Shown here one piece after another: positions 7,118 through 15,080 of a stretch of DNA of 25,409 bases. Under the pieces are notes generated by a model that saw nothing but the letters and a program-made list of their open reading frames with translations, did no database searches and was not told the DNA's origin. The stretch covers positions 1 through 25,409 of the forward strand of contig CAKUEM010000027.1 in assembly GCA_934646115.1 (NCBI GenBank). The letters are read 5' to 3'. How positions within the stretch are numbered: the stretch's first letter is position 1; every line of letters starts with the position of its first letter. The stretch is from an uncultured Oscillospiraceae bacterium. Its GTDB lineage: Bacteria > Bacillota > Clostridia > Oscillospirales > JAAYXM01. The position numbers and the translations under genes were made by a program.

Positions 7118-7123
7118 GGAGGG
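7118..7123 (+). promoter_or_regulatory. Ribosome binding site deciding the TTG start of oapA
   Basis: GGAGGG lies 6 nt before a TTG at 7130-7132 and 16 nt after the last paired base of the OLE closing helix. There is no ATG or GTG nearby in frame. Translation of oapA could therefore be influenced by the fold or processing of the RNA just upstream. Confidence 0.7.
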
Positions 7124-7129
7124 TTTTGC

Positions 7130-7714
7130 TTGAAAGAATCCGGCGCCGCGCCGCGAAAAGACCGTAAAAAGGGCGCAAATGCAAAAAAAGGCCGCGTGGT
7201 CAATGTGCGCTGGGCGGTGACTATTCTGATCTGGAGCTTTGTGCTGTCGATGGCGTTTCGCTTCGGTGCGGATTTCGCGCTGGAGGATGTGAATCTTCCG
7301 GTGGCTTTTCTCATTTTATTTGCGATCATCCTGCTTGGTATTGTGTTTGATATTCTTGGCGTTGCTGCCACCGCGGCGGACGAAAAGCCGTTCCACGGCA
7401 TGGCGACAAAGCGTGTGCCCGGTGCGGCGCAATCGATTCGCCTGATCCGCAATGCGGACAAGGTGTCCAGCTTCTGCAATGATGTGATCGGCGATATCTG
7501 CGGCATTATCAGCGGCTCGACCTCGGCGATCATCATTGCGCGCATTGCGTTTGCGGATGGCACGCTTGCGGTTTTGTTTCCGCTTGTGATCACGGGTCTC
7601 GTCGCGGGGCTTACTATTGGAGGAAAGGCGCTCGGCAAGGGGCTTGCCATCAATCATGCCAACCAGATCATTGGCATGGTCGGGCGCTTTTTGTATCTGT
7701 TCAGGAAACGTTAA
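7130..7714 (+). CDS. oapA: OLE-associated membrane protein OapA
   Basis: A 194-residue protein encoded immediately after the OLE RNA. The first 25 residues are strongly basic (RKDRKKG, AKKGR), suited to RNA contact. Four hydrophobic segments follow at about 28-47, 57-80, 119-142 and 146-166. The central loop carries the conserved DEKPFHGMATKRVPGAAQS block and then NADKVSSFCNDVIGDICG. This topology, size and sequence style, together with position between OLE and dxs, identify it as OapA, which binds OLE RNA and holds it at the membrane. OapA has been discussed as distantly like CNNM/CorC-type (DUF21) magnesium transport proteins; that relation is from memory. The gene starts at TTG and ends 15 nt before dxs, so they are probably cotranscribed. 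Confidence 0.88.
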   Translation: MKESGAAPRKDRKKGANAKKGRVVNVRWAVTILIWSFVLSMAFRFGADFALEDVNLPVAFLILFAIILLGIVFDILGVAATAADEKPFHGMATKRVPGAAQSIRLIRNADKVSSFCNDVIGDICGIISGSTSAIIIARIAFADGTLAVLFPLVITGLVAGLTIGGKALGKGLAINHANQIIGMVGRFLYLFRKR

Positions 7715-7729
7715 AAACGAGGTATTGTT

Positions 7730-9592
7730 ATGGATTCCACGTTGCTCACGCGCGTTCTTTCTGCGGAGGATTTAAAAAATCTTACCGTGCCGGAGCTGTA
7801 TCAGCTTGCGGATGAAATGCGCGATTTTTTAATTCATCACATCGCGGAGACCGGCGGGCATCTCGCCTCGAACCTCGGCGCTGTGGAAATGATGTTGGCG
7901 ATACACAAAACGTTTGATACGCGCGTGGATCGGCTGGTGTTGGACGTTGGTCATCAGTGCTATGTGCATAAAATTCTGACCGGGCGGCGCGATGGGTTTC
8001 AAAACCTGCGAAAATTCGGCGGAATGTCCGGCTTTTTGCGCCCGGGCGAGAGTGTGCATGATGCTTGCGTGTCCGGTCATGCGTCCAATTCCGTTTCCGT
8101 TGCGCTCGGCATGGCGCGCGCGCGCACATTGAAAAACGAGGATTACAGCGTGATCGCCGTGATTGGCGATGGGGCGCTGACCGGCGGGCTGGCATACGAG
8201 GCGCTAAACGATGCGGGGCAGAGCGGCGAGCCGCTGATCGTGATTTTAAACGATAACGGCATGTCGATCACCAAAAATGTGGGCGCGATGACCGCGCATT
8301 TGGCGAAGCTGCGCCTGAAGCCGCATTATCTGCATTTTCGCGACCGCTATCGCAAATTCATGAAAAAAGCGCCGGGCGGCATGGCGGTCGATAAAGTGAT
8401 CCATTCTGTGAAAAATTCGCTGAAAAGCACGTTTTTGCCGTCTTCTTTCTTTGAAAATATGGGCTTTACATATTTGGGTCCCGCGGATGGACATGATATG
8501 AAATACATGCTCTATCTGCTGGAGCTGGCGCGCGATTTGGCGCGCCCGGTGTTGATCCATTTGACCACGACGAAGGGCAAGGGGTATAAATTTTCTGAAG
8601 AAAATCCGCAGGCGTATCATGGCGTCGCCTGCTTTGATATTGATTCCGGCGCGCCTGTGAAAAAGAGCGGGCAGACTTTTTCCGCCGTGTTTGGAGAAAC
8701 GATGTGCGCGCTCGCGCGGGAGGATATCCGAATCTGCGCGATCACGGCGGCGATGCAGTCCGGCGTGGGGTTGTCTCAATTCGCGCGCTCCTTCCCGCAC
8801 CGCTTCTTCGATGTGGGAATCGCGGAGGGACATGCTGTCGCGATGGCGGCCGGTCTTGCCGCGCAGGGAATGATCCCGGTCTGCGCCATTTATTCCACGT
8901 TTTTGCAGCGTGCATATGATATGATGCTTCACGATGTTGCCATTTCCGGGCAGCATGTGGTGTTCGCGGTCGACCGTGCCGGTCTGGTCGGGGAGGACGG
9001 CGAAACTCACCAGGGCAGCTTTGATGTGGCGTATTTATCGTCTATTCCGGGTATGCGCATTTTATGCCCGGCGAACTTTGCAGAGCTTGCCGTTATGCTG
9101 CGCCATGCCGCGCTGGAACTTTCCGGCCCGGTCGCGGTTCGTTATAACCGCGGCGGCGAAGGCGCGTTCCAACTCAATACGTTTGCAGAGCATCATGCGA
9201 CCTATATCGCTGACAAGGGGAGTGACTTTACACTTGTTTCTTCCGGCGCGATGTTCCACCCGCTGCTTGAAGCGGCAAAGCGCGTTGAAAAAGCAGGAAT
9301 ATCCTGCGAGGTAATTAAGCTGAATTCCATTGCGCCGCTTGATGTTGCGCCGATTTTAGACTCGGCGCGCGCGACCGGGCATCTGCTGGTTTGCGAGGAC
9401 GTTTGCGCCCAGGGCAGCGTGGGTCAGCAGCTCGCTGCGGCGCTGCAAGAATCCGGGATAAGCTGTAAAGTGTATTTACTTAACACCGGTGATCGCTTCA
9501 TTCCGAATGGAGAGATTCCAAAACTTTGGGATTTCTGCGGGATCGACGCGGAACATATTGAAAAAACGATCTTGGAGGCATGGAAGGCTTGA
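7730..9592 (+). CDS. dxs: 1-deoxy-D-xylulose-5-phosphate synthase
   Basis: A 620-residue thiamine-diphosphate enzyme that condenses pyruvate with glyceraldehyde 3-phosphate, the first step of the MEP isoprenoid pathway. The N-terminal domain carries GHQCYVHKILTGR and the ThDP/metal motif GDGALTGG (from residue 146) followed by ILNDNGMSI. The middle pyrimidine-binding domain carries DRAGLVGEDGETHQGSFD; a transketolase C-terminal domain follows, ending near GIDAEHIEKTI. Length is normal. It lies 15 nt after oapA. Together with ispA it places both ends of short prenyl diphosphate synthesis next to the OLE locus. Its end overlaps the tlyA start region. Confidence 0.97.
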   Translation: MDSTLLTRVLSAEDLKNLTVPELYQLADEMRDFLIHHIAETGGHLASNLGAVEMMLAIHKTFDTRVDRLVLDVGHQCYVHKILTGRRDGFQNLRKFGGMSGFLRPGESVHDACVSGHASNSVSVALGMARARTLKNEDYSVIAVIGDGALTGGLAYEALNDAGQSGEPLIVILNDNGMSITKNVGAMTAHLAKLRLKPHYLHFRDRYRKFMKKAPGGMAVDKVIHSVKNSLKSTFLPSSFFENMGFTYLGPADGHDMKYMLYLLELARDLARPVLIHLTTTKGKGYKFSEENPQAYHGVACFDIDSGAPVKKSGQTFSAVFGETMCALAREDIRICAITAAMQSGVGLSQFARSFPHRFFDVGIAEGHAVAMAAGLAAQGMIPVCAIYSTFLQRAYDMMLHDVAISGQHVVFAVDRAGLVGEDGETHQGSFDVAYLSSIPGMRILCPANFAELAVMLRHAALELSGPVAVRYNRGGEGAFQLNTFAEHHATYIADKGSDFTLVSSGAMFHPLLEAAKRVEKAGISCEVIKLNSIAPLDVAPILDSARATGHLLVCEDVCAQGSVGQQLAAALQESGISCKVYLLNTGDRFIPNGEIPKLWDFCGIDAEHIEKTILEAWKA

Positions 9593-10389
9593 GTGAGAAG
9601 ACGAGGCTGGACGCGGCGCTGGTCGAGCGCGGGCTGATTACAAGCCGTGAGCGCGCGAAAACCACGATCATGAGCGGTCAGGTATATGTAAACGGGCAGA
9701 AGGCGGATAAGGCGGGCGCGCCGGTTCGGCCGGATGATCAGATCGAGGTGCGCGGCGATACGCTGCGCTATGTCAGCCGCGGCGGCTTGAAGCTGGAAAA
9801 GGCGATGCAGGAGTTCCCAATCACGGTTTCCGGCAAATGCGCGCTGGATGCAGGCGCATCGACCGGCGGATTTACCGATTGCATGCTGCAAAACGGGGCA
9901 GAGCGCGTGTACGCAGTGGACGTCGGCTACGGGCAGCTCGCATGGTCGCTGCGCAATGATCCGCGCGTTGTGAACATGGAGCGGACGAATATCCGCTACG
10001 TCACGCACGAGCAAATCCCGGAGCTTCTTGATTTCGCGGTGATCGACGTTTCGTTTATCTCGCTTGCGCTGGTGCTCAAGCCTGTACGCGCGCTCCTTTC
10101 TGACGCGGCAGAGGCGGTGTGCCTGATCAAGCCGCAGTTTGAGGCGGGGCGCGATAAGGTCGGCAAAAAGGGCGTTGTGCGTGATCCGGAGGTGCATCTC
10201 GCTGTGCTCGAGGCATTTTTGCAGCATGCGAAGGACGCGGGCTTTGTTGTTGCGGGCATTACGTTTTCGCCGATCAAGGGTCCGGAGGGTAATATCGAAT
10301 ATTTGGGCTATCTGCGCTGCCGGGGAGATGAGAATATTCCGCCGCTTCCCGAGCTTGTTTCGCAGTCTCACCTTGCGTTGAAAGGATAA
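9580..10389 (+). CDS. tlyA: TlyA/YqxC family rRNA 2'-O-methyltransferase with S4 domain
   Basis: An S4 RNA-binding domain (about residues 5-60, with RLDAALVERGLITSRERAK and VYVNGQKADK) is joined to an FtsJ-like Rossmann methyltransferase. The SAM loop is ALDAGASTGGFTDCML followed by VYAVDVGYGQLAW; later blocks are FAVIDVSFISL and LIKPQFEAGRDKVGKKGVVRD. Family members methylate ribose 2'-OH groups of 16S and/or 23S rRNA; exact targets are unknown here. The frame opens with ATG at 9580, but GGAGG (9574-9578) is only 1 nt away from it and is correctly spaced from the TTG at 9589, whose start would overlap the dxs stop as TTGA. The true protein may therefore begin three codons later. Confidence 0.9.
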   Translation: MEGLSEKTRLDAALVERGLITSRERAKTTIMSGQVYVNGQKADKAGAPVRPDDQIEVRGDTLRYVSRGGLKLEKAMQEFPITVSGKCALDAGASTGGFTDCMLQNGAERVYAVDVGYGQLAWSLRNDPRVVNMERTNIRYVTHEQIPELLDFAVIDVSFISLALVLKPVRALLSDAAEAVCLIKPQFEAGRDKVGKKGVVRDPEVHLAVLEAFLQHAKDAGFVVAGITFSPIKGPEGNIEYLGYLRCRGDENIPPLPELVSQSHLALKG

Positions 10390-10395
10390 AATTTC

Positions 10396-11262
10396 ATGAA
10401 AAAAATTATGATGCATCCCAACCCCACGCGCGATGTGGGCTTGAAAAACACACAAAAAATTGCAGAGTTTTTGCGTGCACGCGGCGTGGAGGTCACGATT
10501 CCGGACGATATGGTGGCGCAGCCGTCGCCCGTGCTGCGCGCGCTTCCGTTTGAGGACGCGATCGCGGGTGCTGATATGATCATTTCGCTTGGCGGCGACG
10601 GGTCGATTTTGCACACCGCATGTCACGCGGCGCAGCATTCGATCCCGATCCTTGGCGTCAACGTGGGGCGCATGGGCTATATGGCGGAGCTGGAGGCGGA
10701 CGAGCTTTCCGCATTTCACGATATTTTAGAGGGCAAATATACGGTGGAGGAGCGCATGATGATCGATGTTTCCATCCGCCGCGCGCACACGATCTTATCA
10801 AAGCATGTCGGACTCAATGATGTGGTGATTACAAAAACAAATCGATTAAAAATCATTGATTTGGATATTTATGCAGACCAGTTTTTCATCTCGCATTATC
10901 AGGGGGATGGCGTTGTGATCGCAACGCCGACCGGATCGACCGCGTATTCCATGTCGGCGGGCGGTCCGATCGTCGATCCGATCGCGAATAATTTAACGAT
11001 CACGCCGGTTTGCACGCATTCTCTTTCCGCAAAGCCGATTATTTTATCCCCGAAACGCACGGTTTCCGTGCAGGCACTGAGCGATACCGAAGGGGCGATC
11101 GGCGTCAGCGTGGACGGTGCGCCCCATATCGGGCTGCGCTATGGCGATCAGGTGCTGATCCGGCGATCGAAATACACCACGAAGCTGGTACGCGTGAAAA
11201 ACAAAAACTTTTATGATATTTTATGCACAAAGCTTTCTGAACGGAGGTTTGATGAAAATTGA
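10396..11262 (+). CDS. nadK: NAD kinase
   Basis: A 288-residue enzyme that phosphorylates NAD+ at the 2'-OH of its adenosine ribose to make NADP+. The GGDGS loop (residues 66-70 in IISLGGDGSILHTA), LGVNVGRMGYMAE, GLNDVVITK and the substrate motif TPTGSTAYSMSAGGPIV are all present, and length is normal. The ATG is 6 nt after the tlyA stop and preceded by AAAGGA. Position between tlyA and argR is common in Clostridia. Its TGA overlaps the TTG start of argR. Confidence 0.96.
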   Translation: MKKIMMHPNPTRDVGLKNTQKIAEFLRARGVEVTIPDDMVAQPSPVLRALPFEDAIAGADMIISLGGDGSILHTACHAAQHSIPILGVNVGRMGYMAELEADELSAFHDILEGKYTVEERMMIDVSIRRAHTILSKHVGLNDVVITKTNRLKIIDLDIYADQFFISHYQGDGVVIATPTGSTAYSMSAGGPIVDPIANNLTITPVCTHSLSAKPIILSPKRTVSVQALSDTEGAIGVSVDGAPHIGLRYGDQVLIRRSKYTTKLVRVKNKNFYDILCTKLSERRFDEN

Positions 11263-11711
11263 AGCTGCAGCGGCAATCGAAGATCTTACAGTTAATTGAA
11301 CAATATGACATCGAGACGCAGATGGAGCTGACGGAGCATTTGCTGCGCTGCGGATTCGACACCACGCAGGCGACCGTCTCGCGCGATATCAAGGAGCTGC
11401 GCCTGATCAAGGCATCGACCAAGGACGGAAAGAGCAAATATGCGGTTGCGCACGGACAGGCAGAGTCTGGCTTTTCCACGCGGCTGCGCACGATTTTCCG
11501 CGAGGGCGTGCTTTCTTATGACTATGCGCAGAATATCGTGGTGATCAAAACGATGCCGGGGCTTGCTTCGGCGGCGTGTTCTGCGCTGGACGGCATGCAT
11601 CTGGCGGACGTTGTGGGTACGATCGCGGGCGATGACACCGGATTTCTTGTGCTGCGCACGACCGAGAGCGCGCACACGTTTTGCGATGATTTGAAGAAAA
11701 TGCTCGAATAA
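11259..11711 (+). CDS. argR: Arginine repressor ArgR/AhrC
   Basis: A 150-residue regulator with an N-terminal winged helix (about residues 1-65, with GFDTTQATVSRDIKELRLIK) and a C-terminal domain for hexamer formation and arginine binding (GTIAGDDTGFLVLR). It represses arginine biosynthesis and activates catabolism in response to arginine. The start is a TTG at 11259 overlapping the nadK stop as TTGA, with GGAGG 11 nt upstream; the ATG at 11252 leads to a stop after 15 codons and is rejected. Its place ahead of recN is the ordinary Firmicutes order. Confidence 0.95.
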   Translation: MKLQRQSKILQLIEQYDIETQMELTEHLLRCGFDTTQATVSRDIKELRLIKASTKDGKSKYAVAHGQAESGFSTRLRTIFREGVLSYDYAQNIVVIKTMPGLASAACSALDGMHLADVVGTIAGDDTGFLVLRTTESAHTFCDDLKKMLE

Positions 11712-11737
11712 GCTGCCATTCGTGGAGGTAGAACGGT

Positions 11738-13447
11738 ATGTTGAAGCTTCTGCATATTGAGAATATTGCGATTATCGAGCGATGTGATATTGCGTTCGGC
11801 GCGGGCTTTAATGTCCTGACGGGTGAGACCGGCGCGGGGAAATCGATCATTATCGATTCGATCTCTGCCATTTTGGGCGAGCGCACTTCGCGCGAGCTGG
11901 TGCGTACCGGCGCGCCGCGCGCGGTCGTTTCCGCCGTGTTTGACAGCGCGCATGCGTCGCTGCAGGCATGGTTGGACGAGCAGGGGTTTGAGCGCGAGGA
12001 GGAGATTTTTGTTCAGCGCGAGATCACAAGCGATGGCAAAAGCACCTGTCGGCTCAACGGACGCCCGGTTCCGGTCGGGCAGCTGCGCGAATTCGGCGCG
12101 CTGCTGATCAATATTCACGGGCAGCATGACAGCCATGCGCTGCTGAACCCCACGCGGCATGCGGAGTTTATCGATCGCTTTGCCGCAACGCGCGAATATA
12201 CCGGGGTGATCGGTCGTTATCGAAGCGAATATGAGCGGTTCCGCGCACTGGCGGCAGAGCAGAAGATGCTGATGATCGATGAAAATGAGGCGGCGCGGCG
12301 CACGGAGATGCTGCAATATGAGATCGATGAGCTGACGCAGGCGGAGCTTGCGGAGGGCGAGCTGGAGGCGCTTGCCGAGCGGCGGGTGATGCTGCGCAAC
12401 GCATCGCGCATTACGGAAGAGCTTTCGCGTGTTGCGGCGCTGTTTTCCGGCAATGAGGAAAGCGCGGGCATTCTGGCCGATCTGGGCGGCGTGGAGCGCG
12501 CGATGTATGCGCTGCCGGATGAACTTCCCGGCGCGGCGGAGCTTGCGGCGCGCGCGGCGGAGCTTGCCGGCGCGGGAGCTGACCTTGCGGCGGGCGTGTC
12601 TGACCTGTTAGAGCAGATCGATGCGTCGCCAGAGGAGATCGACCGGGTAGAGACCCGATATGATCAGCTGCGGCGTTTATGCGCAAAGTATCATGCGGAT
12701 GAAGCGGGTTTGATCGCGCTGTTAGAGCAGAAAAAAACCGAGCTTTCGCAGATCGTGCATGCGGACGAGCGGCGCGCGCAAGTGGAAGAAGAGCTGGACG
12801 CTTGCGAGGATGCGTGCTGGGCGCTTGCGCAAACGCTGTTTGATTTGCGACGCGCGGCGGCGCGTGAGTTTGAGACGCGGGTGCTGCGCGAGCTGGCAGA
12901 TCTGGATATGGGCAAGGTGCGTTTTCATGCCGCGATCAAGCCACGCGAGCATTTAAATGAGCGCGGCGCGGATGAAATGGAGTTTTTAATTGCAACGAAT
13001 CTGGGCGAGCCGCTCAAGCCGCTTGCAAAAATTGCATCCGGCGGCGAGATGGCGCGCATTATGCTGGCACTGAAGAATGTGCTGGCAGAGAGCGACGAGG
13101 TGGAAACGCTTGTGTTTGACGAGGTGGATTCCGGCATCAGCGGCCGTGCGGCGCTGCGCGTGGCGGAGAAGCTGGCGGCGCTTTCCGGGAAGAAGCAGGT
13201 TCTGTGCGTGACGCATCTGCCGCAGATGTCTGCCATGGCGGACACGCATTTTAAAATCGAGAAGTCAGAGCATGACGGAAAAACGCGAACGGACGTCAGT
13301 ATATTAGACGAAGATGGGCGAATCGATGAGCTGGCGCGCATGATCGGCGGGCAAACGATCACGGAGACGACGCGGTCTGGCGCACGCGAGCTGATCGAAT
13401 CGGCACGGAATACAAAAAGGGAGCTAAGAAAAAATGACATTATTTGA
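11738..13447 (+). CDS. recN: DNA repair protein RecN
   Basis: A 569-residue SMC-like ATPase acting early in double-strand break repair. Walker A is GETGAGKS (residues 29-36), followed by the Q-loop region INIHGQHDSHALL. A long helical, Glu/Ala-rich coiled-coil centre spans about 165-370. The ABC signature SGGE is at about 434 (written ASGGEMARIMLALKN), and Walker B is TLVFDEVDSGISG with Asp461. A D-loop/H-loop segment LCVTHLPQMSAMAD follows. Length is typical. GGAGGT lies upstream of the ATG, and the last 14 nt overlap tyrS. Confidence 0.96.
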   Translation: MLKLLHIENIAIIERCDIAFGAGFNVLTGETGAGKSIIIDSISAILGERTSRELVRTGAPRAVVSAVFDSAHASLQAWLDEQGFEREEEIFVQREITSDGKSTCRLNGRPVPVGQLREFGALLINIHGQHDSHALLNPTRHAEFIDRFAATREYTGVIGRYRSEYERFRALAAEQKMLMIDENEAARRTEMLQYEIDELTQAELAEGELEALAERRVMLRNASRITEELSRVAALFSGNEESAGILADLGGVERAMYALPDELPGAAELAARAAELAGAGADLAAGVSDLLEQIDASPEEIDRVETRYDQLRRLCAKYHADEAGLIALLEQKKTELSQIVHADERRAQVEEELDACEDACWALAQTLFDLRRAAAREFETRVLRELADLDMGKVRFHAAIKPREHLNERGADEMEFLIATNLGEPLKPLAKIASGGEMARIMLALKNVLAESDEVETLVFDEVDSGISGRAALRVAEKLAALSGKKQVLCVTHLPQMSAMADTHFKIEKSEHDGKTRTDVSILDEDGRIDELARMIGGQTITETTRSGARELIESARNTKRELRKNDII

Positions 13448-14660
13448 AGAATTGAAGGCGCGCGGATTGATCGCGCAGACGACGGATGAAAAACGCATTC
13501 AGCACATGCTGGACGAGGAGCAGATCACGTTTTACACCGGATTTGACCCGACGGCGGACAGCCTGCATGTGGGACATTTTCTGGTTTTGACGGTGATGAA
13601 GCGCCTGCAGATGGCGGGGCATCGCCCGATCGCGCTGTTGGGCGGCGGCACAACGCTGGTGGGTGATCCGACCGGGAAGAGCGACATGCGCAAAATGCTT
13701 TCGCTTGAGCAGATCCAGTCGAACGCGGAGCGGTTTAAGGTGCAGATGAGCCGGTTTATTGACTTTTCAGATGGCAAGGCGCTGATGGTCAACAACGCCG
13801 ACTGGCTGCTTGATTTAAAATATCTGGAATTCCTGCGCGAGATCGGCATTCATTTTTCGGTCAACCGGATGCTGACCTATGAATGCTTTAAAACGCGCCT
13901 GGAGAAGGGGCTTACGTTTATTGAATTCAACTACATGCTCATGCAGAGCTATGACTATCTGAAGCTGTTTGAGACCTACGGCTGTAAGCTCGAATGCGGC
14001 GGAGACGACCAGTGGGCGAATATTCTGGGCGGCACGGAGCTGATTCGCCGTGTGCATGGCGAGGACGCAAACGGTCTGACCTTCACGCTGTTGACGACCA
14101 GTGAGGGCAAGAAGATGGGCAAGACCGAGAAGGGCGCGGTTTGGCTTGATCCGGAGAAAACCACGCCGTATGAGTTCTATCAGTATTGGCGCAATGTGCG
14201 CGATGATGACGTCATTCGCTGTCTGAAAATGCTGACGTTTGTTCCGCTTGAGGAAATTGCAGAGTATGAGAAGCTTTCCGGGCAGGAGTTAAACCGCGCG
14301 AAGGAGCGGCTGGCGTTTGAGCTGACCTGTCTGGTGCATGGCGAGAACGAGGCAAAGCGCGCGGATGACGCGGCGAAGTCGCTATTTCAGACGCAGAGCG
14401 ATTCTGCGAACATGCCGTCTACCGACTTGACGGATGCGGATCTCACGGATGGCACGATCGCCGTGCTGGATCTGCTGGTCAAATGCGGGCTGACCCCATC
14501 GAAATCCGAGGCGCGCCGCGTGATCACGCAGGGCGGGCTGGAAGTAAACGAGCAGAAAATCACCGATGTGGCGCGGGTATTCTGCAAGGATGACTTTAAA
14601 GATGGCAAGCTGATGATCAAAAAGGGCAAGAAAACCTTCCATCGCGCGAACCTACTGTAA
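13434..14660 (+). CDS. tyrS: Tyrosyl-tRNA synthetase
   Basis: A 408-residue class I aminoacyl-tRNA synthetase. The HIGH motif is HVGH (45-48); YTGFDPTADSLH just ahead and GGDDQWANI are tyrosine/ATP pocket sequences; the KMSKS-equivalent is KMGKT (227-231), a normal TyrRS variant. A C-terminal S4 domain (about 342-405, with SEARRVITQGGLEVNEQKI) binds tRNA. The start codon lies within the end of recN, preceded by GGGAG. There is no room for a T-box leader, so expression depends on the upstream operon, unlike many Bacillota tyrS genes. It closes the long operon before a clear terminator. Confidence 0.97.
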   Translation: MTLFEELKARGLIAQTTDEKRIQHMLDEEQITFYTGFDPTADSLHVGHFLVLTVMKRLQMAGHRPIALLGGGTTLVGDPTGKSDMRKMLSLEQIQSNAERFKVQMSRFIDFSDGKALMVNNADWLLDLKYLEFLREIGIHFSVNRMLTYECFKTRLEKGLTFIEFNYMLMQSYDYLKLFETYGCKLECGGDDQWANILGGTELIRRVHGEDANGLTFTLLTTSEGKKMGKTEKGAVWLDPEKTTPYEFYQYWRNVRDDDVIRCLKMLTFVPLEEIAEYEKLSGQELNRAKERLAFELTCLVHGENEAKRADDAAKSLFQTQSDSANMPSTDLTDADLTDGTIAVLDLLVKCGLTPSKSEARRVITQGGLEVNEQKITDVARVFCKDDFKDGKLMIKKGKKTFHRANLL

Positions 14661-14675
14661 AAAACAGGGAATTAT

Positions 14676-14709
14676 AAAAAGCCTTCTGCTTTTGGCAGAG
14701 GGCTTTTTT
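14676..14709 (+). terminator. Intrinsic terminator of the nusB-tyrS block
   Basis: GCCTTCTGC and GCAGAGGGC form a stem (one G-U) around a TTTTG loop, flanked by an A5 tract on the left and T6 on the right. It lies 16 nt after the tyrS stop codon. Confidence 0.85.
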
Positions 14710-14783
14710 GATCCGGCGGGGATGCACAAAAAAATCTGCGCGGCATAGAATAGAGCAGCATGAAAAAAGGAGGGGGAGGGCGA

Positions 14784-14933
14784 ATGTTTCGGAGCGGATG
14801 CAACTGCCTTACGATTGGGCTGGCGATTGCGGCGGGCGTCCTGCTTGGGTGCGTTATGCCAACGGCGTTTCTTCTTTTTGTCATGTGCTGCGTGACGCTG
14901 TGGATCTGCATTATGATGTTATTTTTTCGATAA
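14784..14933 (+). CDS. Small Cys-rich hydrophobic membrane peptide, unknown function
   Basis: A 49-codon frame opens with ATG at 14784 after an unusually strong purine stretch (AAGGAGGGGGAGGG) and ends with TAA at 14931. The peptide is almost entirely hydrophobic, with one long or two short membrane spans (about residues 9-25 and 27-48), a basic residue at each end (R3, R49) and six cysteines (6, 8, 23, 35, 36, 42). I recognise no family. It lies 16 nt before spoVM and its stop codon abuts the spoVM Shine-Dalgarno, so the two are probably made from one message. A forespore- or mother-cell-membrane role is possible but is inference from that neighbour. Confidence 0.6.
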   Translation: MFRSGCNCLTIGLAIAAGVLLGCVMPTAFLLFVMCCVTLWICIMMLFFR

Positions 14934-14949
14934 AGGAGGATTTTCTGGT

Positions 14950-15030
14950 ATGAAGGTTGTTATTTGGCGCGCGCCGAAGATCCTGCGCGGGATGCTGCGC
15001 CGCGTGTTCGGAATTACCGATGCGGAATGA
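14950..15030 (+). CDS. spoVM: Stage V sporulation protein M
   Basis: A 26-codon gene, too short for ordinary ORF calling, after AAAGGAGG (14932-14939) with 10-nt spacing. The peptide has exactly the length of Bacillus subtilis SpoVM and shares M1, K2, P9, K10, L12, G14, R17 and G21, plus conservative changes at 7, 11, 15, 16, 19 and 20. It forms a short basic amphipathic helix after Pro9, the residue known to matter for recognising the convex forespore membrane. SpoVM anchors the coat ATPase SpoIVA and also affects FtsH. The tail (ITDAE) is more acidic than in B. subtilis. Its presence indicates an endospore-forming lineage. A strong hairpin follows at 15041-15072. Confidence 0.82.
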   Translation: MKVVIWRAPKILRGMLRRVFGITDAE

Positions 15031-15040
15031 TGCGGTACAT

Positions 15041-15072
15041 AGAAAGCACCGACCATATAGTCGGTGCTTTCT
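15041..15072. terminator. Terminator shared by spoVM (+) and the AraC gene (-)
   Basis: AGAAAGCACCGAC and GTCGGTGCTTTCT form a perfect 13-bp stem around CATATA. It lies 10 nt beyond the spoVM stop and 9 nt beyond the AraC stop. T tracts are short, so efficiency may be moderate. Confidence 0.75.
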
Positions 15073-15080
15073 TTATGATT

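Noticed and set aside
9424..10719. 431-codon minus-strand frame across dxs, tlyA and nadK
   Set aside because: His/Arg-rich shadow frame of three well-identified genes, a common effect of GC-rich codon use.
13300..13440. T-box leader for tyrS
   Set aside because: The tyrS start lies within the recN coding sequence, so there is no untranslated leader for a T-box.
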